DNA from: CAVTAV01 sp963732795
GTDB lineage: Bacteria > Pseudomonadota > Alphaproteobacteria > CAVTAV01
Length of the DNA: 64,000 nt
NCBI GenBank assembly: GCA_963732795.1
Contig: CAVTAV010000006.1
Coordinates: 310,001-374,000, forward strand
Direction: 5' to 3'
This document shows, one piece after another, positions 49,516-59,228 of this stretch (the first letter of the stretch is position 1; each line of letters starts with the position of its first letter). A model generated the notes under the pieces. The model was not told the DNA's origin and searched no databases. It saw only the letters and a list, made by a program, of their open reading frames with translations. A program made the position numbers and the translations under genes.

Positions 49516-52104
49516 TTATTCGTAGCGAAGCACCATGGCGGGCTTCACGCGCGCCGCGCGGATGGCCTGGCCGCCCACCGCAACCCAGGCGATGAGGACC
49601 GTGAAGGCGAAGCTGATCGCGAAGGGCAGCGGCGACAGCGAGATGCGGTGGATGAAGAAGCTCAGATACATGTTGCCCGCGAGGAATCCCAAGGGCCAGG
49701 CGATGATGTTGGCCAGGATCACGGGCTTGGAGAAATCCTTGAGCAGCATCATGACGATCTGCGGCGTGCTGGCGCCGATCGTCTTGCGGACGCCGATCTC
49801 CCGGAGCCGGCGGCTCGTCACCCGGATCGCCATGCCGAACAGGCCGATCGAGGAAATCAGCAGGGCGAAGATCGACAGGCCGGTAAACGCCGTGTTGATA
49901 TTGCTGTAGACATCGAAGTTCCGGTCGAACAGCTCGTCCATGAAACTGAGCGAGATGGCGATGCGGGGCGCGAGCCGTTTCCACACGCCGTTGATCGCCT
50001 TCAGCCCGTCCGCGACGCCGTCGGCCTTGAGGCGCATCAGCTGGTAGATCTGGTTCTCGCCGAGGAAATAGATGTTGCCGTTCGCGCCGATGCCCTTGAA
50101 GCGCAGTTGGCGGTCGGCCACCACGCCGATGACGCGCAGGGGCTGGCCATCCTGCCGGCCGATCATGCGCAGCATCTTGGCGGACAGATAGATCATCTTG
50201 CCGGCCGCTGCGCTCGGCGTGGCGAAGCCGATTTCCTTCGCGAAGGTTTCGTCGATGACCACATGGCCCGGGCGATCCGTCGACAGGCCCATGATCCCGT
50301 TATCGGGCATCTTGTCGTCGCCATGGGCCTTGTCGAAGATGCGTCCGGCGAGGACCGGAATGTCCATCAGGGAAAAATAGTCATAGTCCACGCTGGCGGT
50401 GATCGCCGTGTATTGAGCCGCGCTCATCTCCGGCGTCTTGGACAGGGGGATCAGGCTGACGCCCCGGCTCCAGGGCTGTTGACCGGTCCCGGCGACGGAC
50501 ACGACCTGCGGAATGCGCTCCAGCTCGTTTCTCAGGACGTCCGGCTTGACGCCGGTGAACTGGGAGGCGTTCGCAATGACGACGATCGGATCCTTCGAGG
50601 CGCCGAGGCCGGTCTGGCGCAAGTCGCTGTTCTGCCGGTACATGACGATGACGGCGATCAGCAGGAAGCTCGCCGCGGCAAACTGCGCGCCGACCAGAAT
50701 CATCGGGACGAGCCGCGGCCCGCCGCCGCCCTTGGTTTCCCGCAAGGCCGTTACGGGACGCACGCCCGAGAGCACGAAAGCCGGATAGGCGCCCGCCAGG
50801 AGGGTGACCCCGACGATCAGGGCGACGATAAATCCCCAGAACCAGTAGCCGGCGAACATCGCCACGTTGAGGTCGATATTGGCGGCGTTGCTCAGCACCG
50901 GCACGATCAACTCGATCGCGATGAAGGCGACGATCAAGGCGGCGAACGTGAGCAGCCCGGCTTCGATCAGATGCTGCAGCAGTACTTGGCCCCGGTTCGC
51001 GCCGACGACCTTGCGCAACCCCACTTCGGCGGCGCGGAAGCTCGCCTGGGCGGTGGCCAGATTGGCGTAGTTGAGACAGGCGACACCCAGCACCAGCCCG
51101 CCCAGGAGGAACAGCAGGGTCGTCACGGAAAGATTGCTCGGGCCCGAGCCGAACAGGACCGAGTTGAGGCTGGTGACGAGCACGCCACTCACCGGCACCG
51201 CGCCGAATTGGACGCTCGCGAGCGCCTTCTGCTGCGCCGGCACCCGGCGGTCGCCGAACTGTTTGAGCCGCGCCTTGAAGTCTGCCGCGGTGAGCGAGCC
51301 GTCCTTGGGCAGCATGGCGTAGGTGGTGCAGCAATAACCGCCGAGCCAGTTCTCGGGACGCTGGGGCGGCGTCGGCGGCGGATTTTGCGCCGGAGCCGCC
51401 TTGTCGCCGCCTTGCGGCTTGGGCGCGTTCCTTGCGGCCGCCTGCTGCGAAATCTTGTTGAACATCTCCTGCATATCCCACGGCGCTAGCACGTCGAACC
51501 GCATCAAGGACGTGGACGAGTCGCCCATATGGGAGGGCTGGGGCAGCTCGGCGACGACGCCGGTGACCGTGGTGTCGATCCCGCTGGAGATCAGCAGCGG
51601 CTGGCCGACGACATCGGTCTTTCCGAACAGCCGCATGGCGCTTCTCTCGGTCAGGATGACGCCGTTGGGCTTTTCCAGCGCCGTCTTCGGATCGCCATGG
51701 ATGAACGGCAGATTGAAGATCTCCAGAAATTCCGGGTCGGCATAGCCGAGATAAAGACGGAGGCTGACATCGCCGGCGGAGAACGACGTCTCGTTGCCGC
51801 TCCGCGCTCGGGCCACTTCCTCGAGCTTGGGAAAATCCGTCTTCAGATATTTCGCCAGGATGCCGTTGGTGGTGGGGCTGACGCCGGTCGAGATGCTGCC
51901 GTCGCTCGCTTCGAGATCGGCGGTGATGACGAAGGTCCGGTCGGCATTCGGATAGGCCCGCTCCGCCCGGTCCCAATAGCCGACGATGGCATAGGCGACG
52001 AGGAAGCAGGCGAGCCCGAGCGCCAGGGTGAAGACGTTGACCGCGGTCGAAAACGGAGTCCGCCTGAAACTCCTGAGCGCCATCGAGACATAGTGACCGA
52101 TCAT
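49516..52104 (-). CDS. Tandem-FtsX/MacB-type ABC permease P2 (group I)
   Basis: 862 residues, intact. NVFTLALGLACFLVAYAIV is helix 1; YWDRAERAYPNADRTFVITA is the group I marker. The first core contains an unusual Ala/Pro/Gln-rich insertion (about residues 225-255, with KAAPAQNPPPTPPQRPE) not seen in the other copies. The coupling motifs are AAEVGLRKVVGANRGQ and EIGVRKTIGASTPQI with LLKDFSKPVILANIIAWPLG. The end is VLRYE. It starts 9 bp before the P1 stop region and is co-transcribed. Confidence 0.9.
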   Translation of the reverse strand: MIGHYVSMALRSFRRTPFSTAVNVFTLALGLACFLVAYAIVGYWDRAERAYPNADRTFVITADLEASDGSISTGVSPTTNGILAKYLKTDFPKLEEVARARSGNETSFSAGDVSLRLYLGYADPEFLEIFNLPFIHGDPKTALEKPNGVILTERSAMRLFGKTDVVGQPLLISSGIDTTVTGVVAELPQPSHMGDSSTSLMRFDVLAPWDMQEMFNKISQQAAARNAPKPQGGDKAAPAQNPPPTPPQRPENWLGGYCCTTYAMLPKDGSLTAADFKARLKQFGDRRVPAQQKALASVQFGAVPVSGVLVTSLNSVLFGSGPSNLSVTTLLFLLGGLVLGVACLNYANLATAQASFRAAEVGLRKVVGANRGQVLLQHLIEAGLLTFAALIVAFIAIELIVPVLSNAANIDLNVAMFAGYWFWGFIVALIVGVTLLAGAYPAFVLSGVRPVTALRETKGGGGPRLVPMILVGAQFAAASFLLIAVIVMYRQNSDLRQTGLGASKDPIVVIANASQFTGVKPDVLRNELERIPQVVSVAGTGQQPWSRGVSLIPLSKTPEMSAAQYTAITASVDYDYFSLMDIPVLAGRIFDKAHGDDKMPDNGIMGLSTDRPGHVVIDETFAKEIGFATPSAAAGKMIYLSAKMLRMIGRQDGQPLRVIGVVADRQLRFKGIGANGNIYFLGENQIYQLMRLKADGVADGLKAINGVWKRLAPRIAISLSFMDELFDRNFDVYSNINTAFTGLSIFALLISSIGLFGMAIRVTSRRLREIGVRKTIGASTPQIVMMLLKDFSKPVILANIIAWPLGFLAGNMYLSFFIHRISLSPLPFAISFAFTVLIAWVAVGGQAIRAARVKPAMVLRYE

Positions 52105-52113
52105 CTCTACCCC

Positions 52114-54678
52114 CTATTCATATCTGAGCACGCTTGCCGGCCGGACGCGCGCGGCACGAACCGCCTGCCCGCCGACCGCCGCCCAGGCGATCAGAACGGT
52201 GATCGCGAGGCTGAGCGCGAAAGGCACGGGCGAGAGCGCGATGCGGTGGATGAAGACGTTGAGATAGGAACTCACCGCGAGAAGGCCAAAGGCCAGGCGA
52301 GGATGTTCGCGACGATGACCGGCTTCGAGAAGTCCTTGAGCAGCATGACCAGGATCGACCGGTGCTTGCGCCTAAGGTCTTGCGCACGCCGATCTCGTGA
52401 CGACGCCCGTTGGCGACATGGCTCGCCATGCCAAAGAGGCCGATGGTCGAGATCACGAAGGCGAACAGCGCAAGCCCGCTGAAAGCATGGGCCACCTGGC
52501 CGAACAGCTCGAAAGCCTGGGCGAAGAGCTGGTCCTCGAACGAGTAGTGGAACACCTGACCCGGTCGGCACATAGGGCTTCCACATCGCCCCTGATCGGC
52601 CTCAACGCGCGCCGGACACGTTCTTGCCGGTAGAGCCGAACGAGCGACCTGAGGCAACCCGCTGTCCGAGCCGGAAACAGAGTTGCCGGTGCGCCGAGCC
52701 GACGAAATGCAAGCGGCTTGTTCTCGACCACGCCGATGATGCGCATCGGCTGATCGGGCAGCCCATGCTGGCTCGGGCCATATAGACGATCTGATCGACT
52801 GCCTGAGTCGGGACTTGCGAAGCCGAGCTGCTCGCTCGAACGAGCGATCGATGACGACATTGAACGGCTGTGACGGATCGAAGATCGATCTTCATACCAA
52901 GGGCGCCTTGTCGTCGCCATGCGCGCGGTCGAAGACGCGTCCCGCAATGACCGGCACATCCATGGTCTTGAAGAAGTCGTAGTCGACGCATGCTCTGCGA
53001 GGCCGAATGCTGGATCGTGGCCCGACGCGCCGGCCGTCGGCTGGAGCACCATGAGATCGACATTCGGTTGTCCCACGGCGCCTTGTCGTGCCAGCTGCGG
53101 ATTTCACCTGGGGCAGGGCGAGAAGACGCGTCGCGCAGAGTCTCGGAATCGATCTTGGTCAAATCGCTCGCATGGTGACGGGATCACGATGATCGGGTCG
53201 GTATTCGCGCCGAGACCCGTGCGGCGGAGCTCGTTCGCCTGCTGCCTGCATCACGATGACGGCGATCAGCAGGAAGCTCGCCGCGGCGAATTGCGCCCCG
53301 ACCAGCAGAGTCGGCATCAGTCGGCCGCGCGAGCGCCGCGCCGACGCCGCTTTGAGCGCCGAGAATCGGCCGGACCCGCGAAAGATAGATGCGCGGGATA
53401 GGCCCCGGCGAGCAACGTCGACGCCGAGGATCACGGCGATCAGGAAACGCCCAGAACGACCAGCCCGAGAACAGCGCGAGTGAGAGATCGATCTTCGAGC
53501 GACGATCTTGACGACGGGCGTGACAGCTCCGGCGACGGCGAGCGCGAGGCCGAGCGCGGCGACGGTCAGCAGCGATCGCCTCGATGAGATATTGCGTCAT
53601 GATCTGAAGCCGGCTCGCGCCGAGGTCTTGCTCAGGCCCACTTCCTTGGCGCGCTTGCACCGCCTGAGCGGTCGCGAGATTGGCGTAATTGACGCAGGCG
53701 ACGAGCAGCACCAGCCCGCCGAACAGGATCAGGAGCGATGGTCACCGACAGGCCGACATTCTTCCCGGCGAACAGGTCGTTGTTCAGATTGCGACGCCAT
53801 CATGTCGCGGACCGGCATCATGCCGACCTTGTAGTCGACGATGTTCAGCTGGCTGGGGGCACCCGACGTTTGACGAAGGCGGCGAATTCGGGCTTGAGCG
53901 ATTCGGGCGTCGCGCGTGCTGCCCTTGGGCAACACGACATAGGTCATGCCGCGGAAATCGCCAATCCAGTTCTCGGGCTGCGGCGGCGCGCCCGCGAGCC
54001 GGCTTCGGATCGAGCGCCGCCTGTACCCGCTTCGAGAACATCCCAGGAAATCAGCGCGTCGAATTGGACCGACGCCGACGCTCGGTGCGCCCGATATGGG
54101 ACGGCTGCGGGAATCGCCGCGATGACGCCGGTGACGGTCAAGTCCCAGGTGCCCAAAGGTATCGTGCGCCCGACCGCATCGGTCGTCCCGAAGAGCCGCA
54201 CGCGCCGCCACTTCGGTCAGGATCACGCTGGTCGGCCGGCTCAAGGCATCCGCGCCGCCGCCCGCGACGAATGGCAGATCGAAAACGTCGAGGAAATGTC
54301 GGATCCGCGAAGGCGGTCATCGAGCGGAATCTGCTGCTCGCCGCGCCGAACGGCACCTCGCCCCAGTCCTGCCGGCCGGGCAACCGTCTCGAACTCGGGA
54401 AAGTCGAGCTTGATATATTTGGCATAGAGAGTGCGTCGTGATCGGCTCCGACGCCGGTATCGATCAGCGCCTTGTCTTTCAGCCCGCAAGTCGCGGGTGA
54501 TCGCATAGGTCCGATCGGCCTTGGCGAAGTGGCTCTCGGCATGGCCCCAATACTGGACCACCGCATAGGCCACGACGAAGCAGGTCAGCCCCAGCGCGAG
54601 CGCCAGCACATTGATCGCCGTGGCGACCGGCGAACGCCGGAAGTTGCGGAAGGCGACCAATATGTAATGCCCGAGCAT
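52114..54678 (-). CDS. Tandem-FtsX/MacB-type ABC permease P1 (group I), heavily frameshifted
   Basis: The start at ATG 54678 is clean (HYILVAFRNFRRSPVATAI, then YWGHAESHFAKADRTYAI, group I), and the end decodes to VLRYE at 52114. Between them the frame changes many times, roughly every 100-200 bp. Yet family blocks persist in alternating frames: KLDFPEFETVAR, LLLVACVNYANLATAQA, and the last helix with NILAWPLAF. The total span equals about 850 codons, as in P2 and P8. This is either a poorly resolved stretch of sequence or a young pseudogene; the regular codon pattern favours the first. Confidence 0.72.
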
Positions 54679-54733
54679 GTCGGCTCTCCCCGTTATCGTC
54701 ATACGGCGCTCCTCGCGCGCCGACGCGCTTACG

Positions 54734-55420
54734 TCATATGGCCTTCGCCACCTCCGCTTCGGGGACGATGCGGCCGTCGAGCATGTTGACGATTCGATGG
54801 GCGCGTTGTCCGTGGGCCGGCGAGTGGGTGACCATGAGGATGGTGGTGCCCTGCTCGTTCAGGGTCTCCAGCATCCGCATGACGTCCTCGCCGTTCTGGG
54901 TGTCGAGGTTGCCGGTCGGCTCGTCCGCGAGGATGAGGCGCGGATCGCCGACGACGGCGCGGGCCACCGCGACGCGCTGCTGCTGACCGCCCGAAAGCTG
55001 CTCCGGCTTGTGCTTGGCGCGCGGCAGGAGATCGACCAGCTCCAGCACCTCGCGGACCCGCGTCTTGCGGTCGCTTTTCGAGATGTTCTGATAGAGAAGC
55101 GGCAGCTCGACATTCTCGTAGACGGTGAGATCGTCGATCAGATTGAAGTTCTGGAAGATGAAGCCGACATTCTTCTTGCGGAACGCGACGAGGTCGCTTT
55201 CCTTGCGCGTCGCCAGCTCTTCGTTGCCGAATTTGTAGGAGCCGCTCGACGGCGAATCGATCATGCCGACGATGTTTAAGAGAGTCGACTTCCCGCAGCC
55301 CGACGGGCCCATGACCGCGAGGAACTCGCCCTGGCGGATCTCGAGGCTGATATCGCTCAGCGCGGCGGTTTCGAGATCACGGGTGCGGTACAGCTTCTGA
55401 ACATGGTCCAACTTGATCAT
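54734..55420 (-). CDS. ABC transporter ATPase 1, MacB/LolD/FtsE type
   Basis: 228 residues, intact. Walker A GPSGCGKST, Q-loop GFIFQNFNLIDDL, signature LSGGQQQR, Walker B LILADEPTGNLD and switch MVTHSPAHG. It lies directly between the adaptor gene and permease P1, the normal MacA-MacB order with MacB split into separate ATPase and permease. It is a paralogue of ATPase 2 (same lengths and motifs). It presumably energises P1-P6. Confidence 0.95.
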   Translation of the reverse strand: MIKLDHVQKLYRTRDLETAALSDISLEIRQGEFLAVMGPSGCGKSTLLNIVGMIDSPSSGSYKFGNEELATRKESDLVAFRKKNVGFIFQNFNLIDDLTVYENVELPLLYQNISKSDRKTRVREVLELVDLLPRAKHKPEQLSGGQQQRVAVARAVVGDPRLILADEPTGNLDTQNGEDVMRMLETLNEQGTTILMVTHSPAHGQRAHRIVNMLDGRIVPEAEVAKAI

Positions 55421-55478
55421 CGTGCGCTCCCCTTCCTGTGCGCGGTCTTGGCCGAAGGTGTGTCGTGGTGAAATGGCG

Positions 55479-56807
55479 TCAGGTCTTGTTGCCCTTGAGG
55501 TCGATCTGATCGAATTTGAGGAACTGGTCGTAGCCCGAGGTGATCACGCGCTCGCCCTTCTGGAGCCCGCTCTCGACCTCGACGTAATCCGGATTGCGGC
55601 GGCCGATGGTGACCGGGCGGCGCGTCGCGACCGAATTGTCGGGCGAGAGCACGAAGACCCAGCGGCCGTCGGTGTCGTCGATATAGGGCCCGTTGGCGAG
55701 GATGAGGCTCTTCGCCGCGGCGCCGATTTCGATATTGAGGCGCAAGGTCTGGCCGCGCCTCACGGTCATCGGCATGTCGCCGTCGAAGGCGAGATCGACC
55801 TCGAACTGGCGGTCCTTCACGTTCGGATAGACCTTGGTGACGGTGAAGTCGTAGGTCTTGCCGTCGACATCGGCCGTGGCCTTCTGGCCGATCTGCACCC
55901 GGGCGAGATAGAACTCGTCGACGAAGGCCGAGACCTTGAAGGAATCGATCTCGTCGACCTGTCCGATCCGCGCGCCCTTGGCGAGCGACTGGCCGATCTT
56001 GGCGTCGAAGGTCGTGAGCTGTCCCGAGATCGGCGCCCTGACGGTCAGGTTTTCGAGATTGCTCCGGGTCAGCGCCAGATTCTTCTGGAGGCTCGCCGTT
56101 TCGTTTTCGAGCCGCGAGATCGAATCGCCGAGAATTTTTTCGTCCGCCTTCGTGGCCTCGATATAGGCAAGCCGCAGCTTCTTCTGGTAGTCGAGCTGGG
56201 CGCGCATGTCCTCGACATCGGCGGCCTTGGTGGCGCCGGTCTTCAGAAGCGCCTCGTTGCGCTTGAGCTTGCGCTCGTAATCACCGATTTGCCACTCGAC
56301 GCCCAGCAACTCGCGTTGATGGGCAAGCCGGGTCTGCTCGAAATTCAGCTTGTAGGTATTGAGCTGATTGATCTGCTCGCTGACCCGGGCTTCGGTCTCG
56401 ATGACCTGCAATTGCAGATCCGTGTTCTTCAAGGTGAGGAGCGGCTGGCCTTCCTTGACCATCGCGCCTTCCTCGACATTGAGCTCGGTGACCTGGCCGC
56501 CCTCGACCGCGTCGAGATAGACGGTCTCCTTCGGCACGACATTACCTGTCACGGGGATGTATTCCCGGAAGGTGCCGTATTCGACCTGGCTGACCGTCAG
56601 GCGATCGGCGCCGACGGTCAAAGTGCGGGTGAAGCCGTATTTATAGACGGCATAGCCGGTGATCAGCAGCAGGACGAGAACCCCCGCCCCGCCGGCGACC
56701 CAGCTCAACGGGATGCGCGGACCTTCGATTCGGCGATCCATTCCACTCAGGGAGACGGGTTCGTCCGGCTCCTGATTCTTGTCTTTGCGAAACGGCGTGA
56801 TGGCCAT
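55479..56807 (-). CDS. HlyD/MacA-type periplasmic adaptor (membrane fusion protein)
   Basis: 442 residues, intact. The N-terminus is cytosolic, then one membrane helix (SWVAGGAGVLVLLLITGYAV). The lipoyl half (VPKETVYLDAVEGGQVTELN, VEEGAMVKEGQPLL) is followed by a coiled-coil hairpin (about residues 135-260), the second lipoyl half (LTVRAPISGQLTTFDAKIGQ) and a beta-barrel domain. It links inner-membrane transporter and outer-membrane channel. It heads the array, and a GntR-type palindrome lies 49 bases upstream of its ATG. No TolC-like gene is present in the window. Confidence 0.92.
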   Translation of the reverse strand: MAITPFRKDKNQEPDEPVSLSGMDRRIEGPRIPLSWVAGGAGVLVLLLITGYAVYKYGFTRTLTVGADRLTVSQVEYGTFREYIPVTGNVVPKETVYLDAVEGGQVTELNVEEGAMVKEGQPLLTLKNTDLQLQVIETEARVSEQINQLNTYKLNFEQTRLAHQRELLGVEWQIGDYERKLKRNEALLKTGATKAADVEDMRAQLDYQKKLRLAYIEATKADEKILGDSISRLENETASLQKNLALTRSNLENLTVRAPISGQLTTFDAKIGQSLAKGARIGQVDEIDSFKVSAFVDEFYLARVQIGQKATADVDGKTYDFTVTKVYPNVKDRQFEVDLAFDGDMPMTVRRGQTLRLNIEIGAAAKSLILANGPYIDDTDGRWVFVLSPDNSVATRRPVTIGRRNPDYVEVESGLQKGERVITSGYDQFLKFDQIDLKGNKT

Positions 56808-56855
56808 GTCCCCAGCCCATCCTCGAGCTATTTAACCCCAAGAGCTCTACGCACT

Positions 56856-56875
56856 GTATTACGTGTGTAATACAC
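56856..56875 (-). promoter_or_regulatory. GntR/YtrA-type operator upstream of the adaptor gene
   Basis: TGTATT-N8-AATACA, identical in arms and spacing to the site before the GntR gene (29923-29942). The flanks extend it to ACTGTATTACGTGTGTAATA, close to the AGTGTA/TACACT halves described for YtrA. It occupies the probable promoter of the 27-kb array. The remaining gap up to 57051 shows nothing else. Confidence 0.65.
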
Positions 56876-57051
56876 TATAGGCGTATGACATTGTCAAGAA
56901 GGCGAGTCAACGGAATTCGAAATCCCAATAGAAATAATGGGTTAGATGCCCGGAGGGAGCCGCGGCGGGTCGAAGGAGCGGTGTATTAGGGTAAAGACCG
57001 AGTCGGTCGCGCCGGCGGAAGCCCGTCGGATCGGGGGTATCGCGGAGGCGG

Positions 57052-57501
57052 TTACGACGCCTTTCGGCGCGCGGCCGCCTTGCGGATTTCGACCGTGCCC
57101 TTGTCGGCATCGACCTTCACCCAGTCGCCGGTCTCGATCAGATCCAAGGGATCGCGGTCGAGCTCGGTGATGGCGGGAATGCGCATGACCACCGCGCCGA
57201 GCGCGGCCTTGGCGGTCATCTCGTTAAAGATCAGCGCGATCGGCGCCGATCCGGCGAGCCGGGCGATATGGAAGGTCGACGACCAGCCCGACGAGCCCTT
57301 GGCGCCCGGAAACACCAGAACCTTGCCGGCGAAACTGACGCCGCGCAGCTCGTGGTGCGTCTCGATGATCGTGCCGGTCGCGGGCTGAACGCCGCCCCAG
57401 CCCGAGATCGTCTCGCGGGTGACCAGCGCCTCGCCCTCGGCGACGCCGCCGACCACCTTGCGGCCTTTGAGGATGATCGTGTCGCTCGCTCTGTCCGTCA
57501 C
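57052..57501 (-). CDS. Aconitase X small (swivel, DUF126) subunit
   Basis: About 149 residues from GTG 57501, which overlaps the stop of the large subunit (GTGA) and follows AGGAG. Blocks GRKVVGGVAEGEALVTRE, ISGWGGVQPATGTIIE, GVSFAGKVLVFPGAKGSS and GAVVMRIPAITELDRDPL are typical of DUF126. With the large subunit it forms an AcnX-type dehydratase. Bacterial two-gene forms are often cis-3-hydroxy-L-proline dehydratases, archaeal forms phosphomevalonate dehydratases; which applies is not clear. Confidence 0.88.
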   Translation of the reverse strand: MTDRASDTIILKGRKVVGGVAEGEALVTRETISGWGGVQPATGTIIETHHELRGVSFAGKVLVFPGAKGSSGWSSTFHIARLAGSAPIALIFNEMTAKAALGAVVMRIPAITELDRDPLDLIETGDWVKVDADKGTVEIRKAAARRKAS

Positions 57502-58790
57502 GGCGCCTCTCCTGTCCATTTTCCGGTGCAGGCGGCGTTGATGCAATCGGCGGTCGAGCCGAACCAGGCCTCGATATTCATGAAGGCCGGCAGGTAATGC
57601 GCCTGCTTGGCGGAATCGAGCGCCGCCACCTTGGTTCCTTTCGGCACCGCCTGGCTGATCGAGGAACAGGTATCGGTCAGCACGATGCCGCCGGCGTCGC
57701 GGATCGCCTTGGTATAGCCGTTGCGGTCGGCGACGGCCTTCACGGCGCGCGAGGTGAACACCCAGAGCCGGCAGTTCTCGCTCACCTTGCGGCCGTCGAG
57801 GAGCTTCACGGTCTCCCAGATCTGCTCGATCGAATAATGCGGGCAGCCCAACATGACGAAATCGACGTCCGGGCTGGAGCCGTTCGAATTGATTTTGTCG
57901 TAAATCCGCCGTCTCTCCGCCGCATCATAATGCAAAACGTCGCGGGGTTTTCTCGGCCCGAACGCCGCTTCCAGAGTCGGCGCTTCCGGCGTGATGCCGA
58001 CGATGTGGTACATCTCGACCCCGCCCGAGGACGCCGCCGCCGCGCCGAAATGCTTGTGGCGGATGAGATTGGGCTGAGTCATGTCGCCGGTCAGCACCGG
58101 GATATTCTCCTCGACCGCCTCGCCCACGTAATAGCCGAGCATCCCCCAGTCCATCACGCTCGCGACCGGCACCTCGACCTCGATGTGATGGGTGCCGAAG
58201 CGGAACTCGTCGCGGTGGAAGCCCCAATCGGGGATCTTGCCGGTCAGCATCGCCGCACTGGTCGATTCCCGCCCCTCGGTATTGGTGCGCGCGCCGATCA
58301 CCGAATTGCAGAACACCACGGCCGAGGATTCCATCCAGGCGCAATGCTCGCCCTTCACGGGGACATTGCCGGCGAGATAGGGCGTGCAGGTCTTCAGGAG
58401 TTGGATGCCGTGATCGGCTATCGAGGCCTCGCTTTTCATGAACCGGTCATGGGCTTGCGCCGTCATGCCCAAGGTCTGCCATTCGACCGGATCCATGCCG
58501 CCCTGGAGATGGCAGCTATAGACTTGGGTCTTCGGCACCTCGACGACCTCGTCGCTGTCGAGATCGAACAGCGAATAGATCACGTCATAGCCGGGCTCGA
58601 AGCCCTGGTCCGTGTAATATTGCGCGAGAAAAGCGTTGGTGGAGCCGGGCACGCCGGCGACATTGTTGGTATCGACGAACCGCTCCGCGCCCAGCGCCTC
58701 GCCGTAACGCAAAAGAAGCGCCATGGCCTTCCGCTTGGCCGGGCCTTCGGCGCCGTCGAGCATGGATTTTTCGTCCGGGGCGAGCTTCAT
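57498..58790 (-). CDS. Aconitase X catalytic (DUF521) subunit
   Basis: About 430 residues. MKLAPDEKSMLDGAEGPA is the normal family start at ATG 58790, with GGGAGG just before it; an in-frame TTG at 58826 is less likely. Conserved pieces include NVAGVPGSTNAF, CTPYLAGNVPVKGEHCAWME, GRESTSAAMLTGKIPDWGFH, VDFVMLGCPHYSIEQI and VLTDTCSSISQ. The cysteines in these are candidates for the Fe-S site. It is coupled to the small subunit by a 4-base overlap. The reaction is a dehydration; the exact substrate is inferred only. Confidence 0.88.
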   Translation of the reverse strand: MKLAPDEKSMLDGAEGPAKRKAMALLLRYGEALGAERFVDTNNVAGVPGSTNAFLAQYYTDQGFEPGYDVIYSLFDLDSDEVVEVPKTQVYSCHLQGGMDPVEWQTLGMTAQAHDRFMKSEASIADHGIQLLKTCTPYLAGNVPVKGEHCAWMESSAVVFCNSVIGARTNTEGRESTSAAMLTGKIPDWGFHRDEFRFGTHHIEVEVPVASVMDWGMLGYYVGEAVEENIPVLTGDMTQPNLIRHKHFGAAAASSGGVEMYHIVGITPEAPTLEAAFGPRKPRDVLHYDAAERRRIYDKINSNGSSPDVDFVMLGCPHYSIEQIWETVKLLDGRKVSENCRLWVFTSRAVKAVADRNGYTKAIRDAGGIVLTDTCSSISQAVPKGTKVAALDSAKQAHYLPAFMNIEAWFGSTADCINAACTGKWTGEAP

Positions 58791-59228
58791 GGCCTCCCTA
58801 TCCAGGGCGCGATCTATCGACGCCAATCACCCCCTCCGGCCAACGACCCGCGAACGCCGCGCGCCGGCCAAGAAAGGGGCCCATCCGCCTCCGGCTGCCG
58901 TCGAGATCGGCAGCCTCTCCCCCGTACGGCGGGCAATGAATGCCGCGCAAGAAATGGCTGCGGTGCAGACCAAGCGGCGATCCAAGGTCTCATCCTACCG
59001 AACTTCAGCGCCGACCCATTGATCACAGAGTTTTGTGGCACGACGTCCGGAGACGAATGGGCACTCCTCCCCCCAACTAATATATAGTTCCGGCGAAAAC
59101 GACTTTTGTCAATGCAGCCGGACGCGGGAAATTCTAGGCTGAACGGGTTGTATCGCGTGATACGGAGAGCCCGGAAATCTCTCGCTTCCCACCCGTCTTC
59201 CTCGCCTTCGCGAGGGTGATAATCTTGT
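58791..59228. other. 438-bp intergenic region between the MetE-like and aconitase X genes
   Basis: No gene or RNA is supported here. On the minus strand TTGACA near 59112-59117 and the AT-rich TATATATTAG about 20 bases downstream could form a promoter for the aconitase X operon, but the spacing is longer than usual. Confidence 0.3.

Noticed and set aside
56982..56987. Third TGTATT half-site downstream of the adaptor promoter
   Set aside because: No AATACA partner at the right spacing.
58996..59070. Possible leader peptide (GTG start after GGAGGA, about 13 codons, minus strand) upstream of aconitase X
   Set aside because: The Shine-Dalgarno is only one base from the start codon and no attenuator hairpin or control codons follow.
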